Part shown: positions 16,281-22,683 of the stretch, one piece after another | Numbering within the stretch: the stretch's first letter is position 1 | Layout: each line of letters starts with the position of its first letter | From: Oscillospiraceae bacterium | GTDB taxonomy: Bacteria > Bacillota > Clostridia > Oscillospirales > Ruminococcaceae | Direction: 5' to 3' | Assembly: GCA_016297675.1 (NCBI GenBank) | Contig: JAEDGE010000010.1 | Coordinates: forward strand, 1 to 22,683 | Length of the DNA stretch: 22,683 nucleotides | Notes under the pieces: model-generated | What the model saw: the letters and a program-made list of their open reading frames with translations, nothing else | Told to the model about the DNA's origin: nothing | Databases searched by the model: none | Position numbers and translations under genes: made by a program

Positions 16281-16309
16281 ATTATACACGATTCTCACAA
16301 AAAAATCAA
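16281..16309 (-). promoter_or_regulatory. mraZ (dcw) promoter
   Basis: TTGATT (16304-16309) and a perfect TATAAT (16281-16286) are 17 bases apart. The predicted start near 16274 gives an mraZ leader of about 87 bases that contains the operator repeats. Confidence 0.85.
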
Positions 16310-16407
16310 TAAGAGAACGATGGAAAAGAGCTAAAAAAATAGTATCAAAAAGATTTATTTTTTGTGCATTTTATACAACCTTGTTTTCTTTTCAGAAAAA
16401 AGAGCAC

Positions 16408-16439
16408 AAAAAAGGAGAACAGGCAAATGCCCATTCTCC
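16408..16439 (-). terminator. Rho-independent terminator of the str operon
   Basis: On the minus strand GGAGAA pairs with TTCTCC, with an inner GGGC/GCCT stem and a short ATTT loop, followed directly by TTTTTT. It lies about 40 bases after the tuf stop codon and about 100 bases before the mraZ promoter, separating the two operons. Confidence 0.9.
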
Positions 16440-16480
16440 TTCTCTTGTGCGAAAATTTCGCAATTTATCACATATTACAA

Positions 16481-17680
<1,200 letters not shown>

Positions 17681-17735
17681 TGGAAAAATCCTCCTAAAAA
17701 TTATTCTTGCTTATGCCGTAATATGTGATAAGATT

Positions 17736-17764
17736 ATTGTACCAGATTTGCACGAAAAATGCAA
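17736..17764 (-). promoter_or_regulatory. Internal promoter upstream of tuf
   Basis: TTGCAT (17759-17764) and TACAAT (17736-17741) are 17 bases apart, and TGG precedes the -10 box as an extended -10. It lies in the fusA-tuf gap and would give extra tuf transcript, in line with the high EF-Tu demand of cells. Confidence 0.8.
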
Positions 17765-17816
17765 GCCTTTTTTGAAAAAAATACAAATTTTTCTTCTGCA
17801 CTTTTCCCAATTTACA

Positions 17817-19892
17817 TTACTTCTTTCTGGCAGCCATAATCTTTTCAGCAATGTTCTTCGGTACTTCCTGGTAGCTGTGCGGCTCCATCGTGTACTGACC
17901 ACGACCCTGTGTGTTAGAACGCAGATCATTGGTATAACCGAACATTTCAGACAGCGGCACCAAAGCATCTACCTGTACCGTACCCGTTCTGGTCTCCTGA
18001 CCCTGAATCTGACCACGGCGAGAACTGAGGTCGCCAATAACTGTACCAACATATTCATCCGGCACAATAACAGAAACCTTCATAATCGGTTCCATCAAAA
18101 CCGGCTGTGCCTGCCGCATTGCTTCCTTGAATGCGATAGAACCAGCGATCTTAAATGCCATTTCAGAAGAGTCTACTTCGTGGTAAGAACCGTCATACAG
18201 TTCTACGGAAACGTCAACTACCTGATAGCCAGCCAGAATACCCGCTTGCATTGCACCCTGGATACCAGCGTCAACAGCTGGGATATATTCCTTCGGAATG
18301 GAACCGCCGACAATCTTGTTGATGAATTCGTAACCCTTACCGGATTCGTTCGGCTTCACACGGATCTTAACATGACCGTACTGACCGCTACCACCGGACT
18401 GCTTCTTATATTTATAATCCACATCGGCATTGCCCTTAATGGTTTCCTTATAGGATACCTGCGGTGCACCAACGTTTGCTTCTACCTTAAATTCCCGCAG
18501 CAGACGGTCTACAATGATATCCAAGTGCAACTCGCCCATACCTGCGATAATGGTCTGACCGGTTTCTTCGTCTGTATAAGTCTTGAAAGTCGGGTCTTCT
18601 TCTGCCAGTTTTGCCAGAGCGATGCCCATCTTTTCCTGACCTGCCTTGGTCTTCGGCTCAATTGCAAGCTGAATAACCGGCTCTGGGAATTCCATAGATT
18701 CCAGAATAATCGGATGCTTTTCGTCGCAGAGCGTATCACCGGTTGTGGTGTTCTTCAGACCAACTGCAGCTGCGATATCGCCAGCGTAAACGTTTTCGAT
18801 ATCTTTTCTGTGGTTGGAGTGCATCTGCAAGATACGACCCATTCTCTCTCTGTTATCCTTGGTGGCATTCAATACAGTAGAACCTGCTGCTACCACACCG
18901 GAATAAACACGGAAGAAACACAACTTTCCAACAAACGGGTCTGTTGCAATTTTAAATGCCAGAGCGGAGAACGGCTCTTCATCAGAAGAATGACGGCATT
19001 CTTCTTCACCGGTATCCGGATTCGTACCCTTAATAGCCGGTACATCCAACGGAGACGGCATATAATCTACAATGGCATCTAACAGCTTCTGCACGCCTTT
19101 ATTCTTATAAGAAGTACCGCAAACAACTGGAACCATGGTATTGGCAATGGTAGATTTCCGGATGCAAGCCTTGATTTCATCGATGGTGATTTCTTCTTCA
19201 GCGAAGTACTTTTCCATCAGTTCATCGTCCTGCTCTGCAACGTGCTCCATCAAAGAAGCCCGATATTCTTCTGCCTTTTCCTTCATATCGTCCGGAATTT
19301 CTTCCACACGAATATCTTTTCCAAGGTCATCATAGTAAACATATGCCTTCATTTCAACGAGGTCAATAATGCCCTTGAAATCGCTTTCCGAACCAATCGG
19401 CAGCTGAATCGGCACTGCATTACACTTCAGTCTGTCGTGCATCATTTCTACTACACGATAGAAGTTTGCACCCATGATGTCCATCTTATTGACATAAGCC
19501 ATTCTCGGAACCTGATATTTATCAGCCTGTCTCCAAACGGTTTCAGACTGCGGTTCTACGCCGCCCTTTGCACAAAATACGGTAACAGAGCCATCCAGTA
19601 CACGCAGAGAACGTTCTACTTCTACCGTAAAGTCAACGTGTCCCGGTGTGTCGATGATGTTGATTCTGTGACCGCCCCAATATGCGGTAGTTGCAGCGGA
19701 GGTAATGGTAATGCCTCTTTCCTTTTCCTGCTCCATCCAGTCCATCGTAGATGCACCTTCGTGGGTTTCACCGATCTTATGGTTGATACCCGTATAAAAC
19801 AGGATACGCTCCGTGGTAGTGGTTTTACCAGCATCGATGTGTGCCATGATGCCGATATTTCTTGTATTTTCCAGGGAACAATCTCTTGCCAT
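17817..19892 (-). CDS. fusA: Translation elongation factor G
   Basis: EF-G is the GTPase that drives ribosomal translocation. The 691-residue protein has the usual length. It shows AHIDAGKT (17-24), the switch I segment EKERGITITSAAT, DTPGHVDF and NKMD in the G domain. Domains II to V follow, including GMGELHLDIIVDRL of domain III and the domain IV segment with GSGQYGHVKI. AGGAGG lies seven bases before the ATG. It starts 36 bases after rpsG and belongs to the str operon. Nothing suggests a fusidic acid resistance paralogue; the context marks it as the housekeeping copy. Confidence 0.99.
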   Translation of the reverse strand: MARDCSLENTRNIGIMAHIDAGKTTTTERILFYTGINHKIGETHEGASTMDWMEQEKERGITITSAATTAYWGGHRINIIDTPGHVDFTVEVERSLRVLDGSVTVFCAKGGVEPQSETVWRQADKYQVPRMAYVNKMDIMGANFYRVVEMMHDRLKCNAVPIQLPIGSESDFKGIIDLVEMKAYVYYDDLGKDIRVEEIPDDMKEKAEEYRASLMEHVAEQDDELMEKYFAEEEITIDEIKACIRKSTIANTMVPVVCGTSYKNKGVQKLLDAIVDYMPSPLDVPAIKGTNPDTGEEECRHSSDEEPFSALAFKIATDPFVGKLCFFRVYSGVVAAGSTVLNATKDNRERMGRILQMHSNHRKDIENVYAGDIAAAVGLKNTTTGDTLCDEKHPIILESMEFPEPVIQLAIEPKTKAGQEKMGIALAKLAEEDPTFKTYTDEETGQTIIAGMGELHLDIIVDRLLREFKVEANVGAPQVSYKETIKGNADVDYKYKKQSGGSGQYGHVKIRVKPNESGKGYEFINKIVGGSIPKEYIPAVDAGIQGAMQAGILAGYQVVDVSVELYDGSYHEVDSSEMAFKIAGSIAFKEAMRQAQPVLMEPIMKVSVIVPDEYVGTVIGDLSSRRGQIQGQETRTGTVQVDALVPLSEMFGYTNDLRSNTQGRGQYTMEPHSYQEVPKNIAEKIMAARKK

Positions 19893-19928
19893 AGTAATCC
19901 TCCTATTTCTCTTACAAAGGCAGTGTGA

Positions 19929-20399
19929 TTACCAACGATAGTGTGCAAACGCCTTGTTTGCTTCTGCCATCTTATGGGTATCGTCACGCTTCTTGCATGC
20001 ACCGCCAGTATTGTTCAGTGCATCGAGGATTTCTCCTGCAAGACGTTCCTTCATTGTCTTTTCGTTCCGCAGTCTGGCATACTTGGTGATCCAACGGAGA
20101 CCCAGTGTCTGCCGACGCTCTGGGCGAACTTCCATCGGAACCTGATAGGTTGCACCGCCCATACGGCGAGCCTTTACTTCCAGAACCGGCATTACATTTT
20201 CCATAGCCTGTTCAAACATTTCCAATGCTTCCTTGCCAGTCTTTTCCGAAACGATATCAAATGCACCGTAAACTATCTTCTGTGCAACGCCCTTCTTACC
20301 GTCAATCATCACATTGTTGATCAGACGGGTTACGAGCTTGGATTTGTAAATCGGATCCTCCAGCACGTCACGTTTTGCGATTTTACCTCTTCTTGGCAT
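19929..20399 (-). CDS. rpsG: 30S ribosomal protein S7
   Basis: S7 organises the 3' domain of 16S rRNA and lines the exit-site side of the 30S subunit. The 156-residue protein has the standard length and motifs, such as MPRRGKIAKRDVLEDPIYKSKLV at the start, DGKKG, KARRMGGATYQVPMEV and a C-terminal KMAEANKAFAHYRW. A strong AAGGAGGG site precedes the ATG. In E. coli S7 represses its operon by binding the rpsL-rpsG spacer; the equivalent spacer here is long and structured, see the separate entry. Confidence 0.99.
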   Translation of the reverse strand: MPRRGKIAKRDVLEDPIYKSKLVTRLINNVMIDGKKGVAQKIVYGAFDIVSEKTGKEALEMFEQAMENVMPVLEVKARRMGGATYQVPMEVRPERRQTLGLRWITKYARLRNEKTMKERLAGEILDALNNTGGACKKRDDTHKMAEANKAFAHYRW

Positions 20400-20606
20400 T
20401 TTCGCTTCCCTCCTTCACATTATTTGCTTGCTTCCGGCAATCTTTGCCGTCTTGCGTGAATTCACAGGTACTCGTTCAGGCAAGTTTCTCGCTTGCCGAC
20501 CGTCAGAAGCCAATGCAGAGGATCGCCGTCCCTTCGGACATCTATATGATCTCCACATGCTTCCTGTGGTAGTTGTAATTCCTGTTTTGAATGATTTGGC
20601 TTTGGC
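20400..20606 (-). promoter_or_regulatory. Hairpin-rich rpsL-rpsG spacer, candidate S7 autoregulation site
   Basis: The 207-base gap lacks a gene but can form several RNA hairpins. In transcript order: CCACA/TGTGG (20553-20569); GTCC/GGAC (20528-20539) inside a GATC/GATC pair; GGCAAG/CTTGCC (20479-20497); and CGGCAA/TTGCCG (20435-20449). A perfect 10-base palindrome, GTGAATTCAC (20456-20465), also lies here. The last hairpin is about 20 bases before the rpsG ribosome site. In E. coli this spacer binds S7 to repress the operon; the same role here is inferred. Confidence 0.5.
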
Positions 20607-21029
20607 TTACTTCTTGCCAGCCTTCGGTCTCTTTGCACCATACTTAGAACGAGCCTGCATTCTGTTGGCAACGCCCTGTGCGTCCAGAGTACCTCTGATG
20701 ATGTGGTAACGCACACCCGGCAGATCCTTAACACGACCGCCACGGATCAGAACCACGCTGTGTTCCTGCAGGTTGTGACCGATACCCGGAATATACGAAG
20801 TAACTTCGTAACCGTTGGTCAGCTTTACTCTGGCGATTTTCCGCATTGCAGAGTTCGGCTTCTTCGGTGTAGCGGTACGAACAGCAGTGCAAACGCCTCT
20901 CTTCTGCGGAGAGCTCTGGTTTGTTGTTACCTTCTTCTTTGCATTGTAACCCTTTTGCAGAGCCGGTGCAGTGGACTTAACTGCCTGAACCTTTCTTCCC
21001 TTACGGACTAACTGGTTAAACGTTGGCAT
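20607..21029 (-). CDS. rpsL: 30S ribosomal protein S12
   Basis: S12 sits at the decoding centre and helps control translational accuracy. The 140-residue protein is of the slightly long Gram-positive form. It begins MPTFNQLVRKGRK and has an inserted KKVTTNQSSPQKRGVC stretch. Key segments are TPKKPNSAMRK, with the lysine linked to streptomycin sensitivity unchanged, and GGRVKDLPGVRYH, also wild type. A strong GGAGG precedes the ATG. It is the first gene of the str operon, about 50 bases from a perfect promoter. Confidence 0.99.
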   Translation of the reverse strand: MPTFNQLVRKGRKVQAVKSTAPALQKGYNAKKKVTTNQSSPQKRGVCTAVRTATPKKPNSAMRKIARVKLTNGYEVTSYIPGIGHNLQEHSVVLIRGGRVKDLPGVRYHIIRGTLDAQGVANRMQARSKYGAKRPKAGKK

Positions 21030-21059
21030 ATGTTTCCTCCTTTTCTGATTTTACTTTTT

Positions 21060-21078
21060 TGTGCGGCAATGCCACACA
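21060..21078 (-). other. Hairpin at the 5' end of the str operon mRNA
   Basis: An 8-bp stem (TGTGTGGC/GCCGCACA, one G-T wobble) with an ATT loop starts at or within a base or two of the predicted transcription start near 21079, followed by AAAAAAG. A stem at the very 5' end is a common mRNA-stabilising feature. Confidence 0.6.
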
Positions 21079-21085
21079 GTTAATC

Positions 21086-21114
21086 ATTATAATACAGCAA
21101 TGTTCCCTTGTCAA
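21086..21114 (-). promoter_or_regulatory. Perfect sigma-A promoter of the str operon
   Basis: TTGACA (21109-21114) and TATAAT (21086-21091), exactly 17 bases apart, match the vegetative consensus at all twelve positions. It drives rpsL-rpsG-fusA-tuf. No clear terminator is seen between the LRR gene and this promoter; the gap is AT-rich. Confidence 0.92.
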
Positions 21115-21162
21115 GTCGGTTTTTCAAAAATTAACAAACTTTTTTCATTTCCACTGCATTTT

Positions 21163-22470
21163 TCAAGTCCCCAGCCCAGCGGAATGTCTTGCATAAATAT
21201 TCAGTACAGCAACTGCATCCTCCACCTGAATACTGCCATCCTGATTATAATCCGCAGCAATCTTCTGCCGGTCAGACAACTGATTTTGCAGTCCGGCACA
21301 GCCTCTTGCATAAGCAGTTAAAATCAAAACCGCATCCTCCACCATAATGCTCTCATCCTCATTTATATCTCCATACAATATTGGCAGCGTAACAAATGCT
21401 CTCTGATAGCTATCTGCATAGGCTTCCACAGAACCGCTGTTTTCTGATACAATAATCGCTTGTTTTGGAAAAGTCGTTTCTGTCTGAAACAACATACAAT
21501 TGGCATTCTTCAGCACAATCTGCTGTAAACTGTCACAATCTGCAAATGCATCCTGTCCAATACTGTAAATATGTTCGGAAAGAATCACAATTCTAAGTGA
21601 GGTACAACCTTGAAAAGCCATGGCAGCAACCTGCTCCACAGAATCTGGCAACTGAATTTTTTTCAACGCTGCACAACGATAAAATAAACCCGCACTAACT
21701 TCTTTCAGCCCATTGGGCAAACGAACCGTTTGAAGAGCGGCACATTGATAAAATACCCGTTCCCCTACCTCGGTCACACTGTCCGGTATGATAATTTGTT
21801 GAAGCTGTTTGCACTCGAAAAATGCATTGGAACCAATAAACTGTAAACCAAATGGCAATTGTATGCTCTGTAAATTTCGACAGCCTGCAAAAGCATAGGC
21901 ATTCAAAGCAATCAAAGATTCCGGCAGCTGCACAGATTGTATCATCATATTTTTCTCAAACGCAAAACCAGCAATCGTTCGCACCCCTTTTGGAACAGAA
22001 ATGTTTTCCGATGTTCCTTTATATGCAATTAAAATTTGATTGCCGATAACAACATATTCCCCTTCTTGTGCCGTCAACCAAGGCGTATCAGACAGAATCC
22101 CCCAACCTACATTCTGCAATGTAACTGGAATTTGTATGGACTCCAACCGACTGCAATTCAAAAAAGCGTAGTTCCCAATCTCCCGCACAGAATCCGGCAG
22201 AACAATCGCCTGTAACCGGGTATGATCCAAAAATGCATAATCTCCGATCTGCGTGACAGCAATGCCATCAATTTGGGCTGGAATCTGAATCTCAGAAAGG
22301 GATGCCTTGGCACCTGTAATGCGAATCGTGTTCTGTTCTGTCACTTCATAATAGATACCATCTTCTGTTTGCAGTGTTTCTTCTGCATACACTGGTACCA
22401 TATTTTTGCTGTAAAGACAGCAGCAAACAAGCAACAGTACAATCATTCCCACCTGCACAATGTTTTTCAT
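21163..22470 (-). CDS. Secreted leucine-rich-repeat (BspA-like) protein with C-terminal type I dockerin
   Basis: A 435-residue exported protein. Residues 1-29 form a signal peptide (MKNIVQ, hydrophobic VLLLVCCCLY, likely cut after VYA). Residues about 56-320 hold eight or nine BspA/LRR_5-type repeats of about 23 residues (for example IGDYAFLDHTRLQAIVLPDSV), interrupted around 121-160. Residues about 365-430 form a type I dockerin: two calcium-loop repeats, GDINEDESIMVEDA (Asp368, Asn370, Asp372, Asp379) and ADYNQDGSIQVEDA (Asp407, Asn409, Asp411, Asp418), each followed by a helix with a YAR motif. It should dock to a cohesin on a scaffoldin at the cell surface; the LRR part may bind a surface or substrate. 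No catalytic domain is present. The start has AAGGA nine bases upstream and lies 16 bases after the HAD gene. Confidence 0.9.
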   Translation of the reverse strand: MKNIVQVGMIVLLLVCCCLYSKNMVPVYAEETLQTEDGIYYEVTEQNTIRITGAKASLSEIQIPAQIDGIAVTQIGDYAFLDHTRLQAIVLPDSVREIGNYAFLNCSRLESIQIPVTLQNVGWGILSDTPWLTAQEGEYVVIGNQILIAYKGTSENISVPKGVRTIAGFAFEKNMMIQSVQLPESLIALNAYAFAGCRNLQSIQLPFGLQFIGSNAFFECKQLQQIIIPDSVTEVGERVFYQCAALQTVRLPNGLKEVSAGLFYRCAALKKIQLPDSVEQVAAMAFQGCTSLRIVILSEHIYSIGQDAFADCDSLQQIVLKNANCMLFQTETTFPKQAIIVSENSGSVEAYADSYQRAFVTLPILYGDINEDESIMVEDAVLILTAYARGCAGLQNQLSDRQKIAADYNQDGSIQVEDAVAVLNIYARHSAGLGT

Positions 22471-22486
22471 ATTATGAATTCCTTTT

Positions 22487-22683
22487 TTATTCTCGTAAAT
22501 CTGGTAGTTGTAAAATATTACAAATGGTTCGCACCACGCCGTTTGCCGTATTGGCTGGTGCAAGAAAACGAGCATGCTGTTTGACCGCTTCACTTGCCTG
22601 TTCCATTGCATAGCTATAGTATGCCTGTGAAAACATGGAGATATCATTTTGATAATCACCGAACACCATCGTTTCTGCTGGCG
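22487..22683 (-). CDS. Cof-type HAD-superfamily phosphatase, C-terminal part (truncated by window edge)
   Basis: Only the last 65 or so codons are inside the window; the frame continues past the right edge. The fragment PAETMVFGDYQNDISMF carries HAD motif IV (GDxxND), whose aspartates hold the catalytic magnesium. The following segments, YAMEQASEAVKQHARFLAP and NGVVRTICNIL, match the end of Cof/YidA-type (class IIB) sugar-phosphate or nucleotide phosphatases. The Met within the fragment is internal, not a start. It may be co-transcribed with the LRR-dockerin gene 16 bases later. The substrate cannot be predicted from this piece. Confidence 0.85.
   Translation of the reverse strand, partial: PAETMVFGDYQNDISMFSQAYYSYAMEQASEAVKQHARFLAPANTANGVVRTICNILQLPDLRE

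Noticed and set aside
20462..20743. A 93-codon minus-strand frame between rpsL and rpsG
   Set aside because: It overlaps rpsL in another frame, has no ribosome binding site and covers the hairpin-rich spacer.

Overview
All recognisable genes lie on the minus strand, so the window is read from right to left. It looks like a chromosomal housekeeping region of a Gram-positive anaerobe of the Clostridia, most likely a Ruminococcus-type member of the Oscillospiraceae. The reasons are the low-to-moderate G+C content, strong AGGAGG ribosome binding sites, a Clostridia-style division and cell wall (dcw) cluster with a PASTA-bearing penicillin-binding protein, a DivIB-type FtsQ, and a secreted leucine-rich-repeat protein ending in a type I dockerin. 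Dockerins point to cellulosome- or amylosome-forming ruminococci. The genus is inferred.

Right end (about 22.7 to 21.1 kb): the 3' part of a Cof-type HAD phosphatase, then a secreted LRR (BspA-like) dockerin protein. About 21.1 to 16.4 kb: the str operon rpsL-rpsG-fusA-tuf. It starts at a perfect consensus sigma-A promoter, has a second promoter before tuf, a 207-base hairpin-rich spacer between rpsL and rpsG, and a strong terminator after tuf.

About 16.3 to 1.3 kb: the dcw cluster in the order mraZ-rsmH-ftsL-pbp(PASTA)-murE-murF-mraY-ftsW-murG-murA-divIB-ftsZ. These genes build the lipid-linked peptidoglycan precursor (MurA, MurE, MurF, MraY, MurG), polymerise and cross-link it at the septum (FtsW plus the PBP), and form the divisome (FtsL, DivIB, FtsZ). 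A promoter with MraZ-type operator repeats precedes mraZ. The cluster is cut by a strong terminator after pbp, ftsZ has its own promoter, and a terminator closes it. murD, murC, murB and ftsA are absent from this stretch. A roughly 365-base spacer with several inverted repeats separates ftsL from pbp.

Left end (about 1.3 to 0 kb): a perfect promoter, a long structured leader and a small double zinc-ribbon protein, then a DUF1858 redox-disulfide protein and its terminator. The last 290 bases hold no gene but contain a candidate small RNA.

No mobile element, CRISPR array, rRNA or convincing tRNA was seen. I found no clearly novel multi-gene system. The points most worth following up are the non-coding structures: the ftsL-pbp spacer, the zinc-ribbon leader, the rpsL-rpsG spacer and the left-end RNA candidate.
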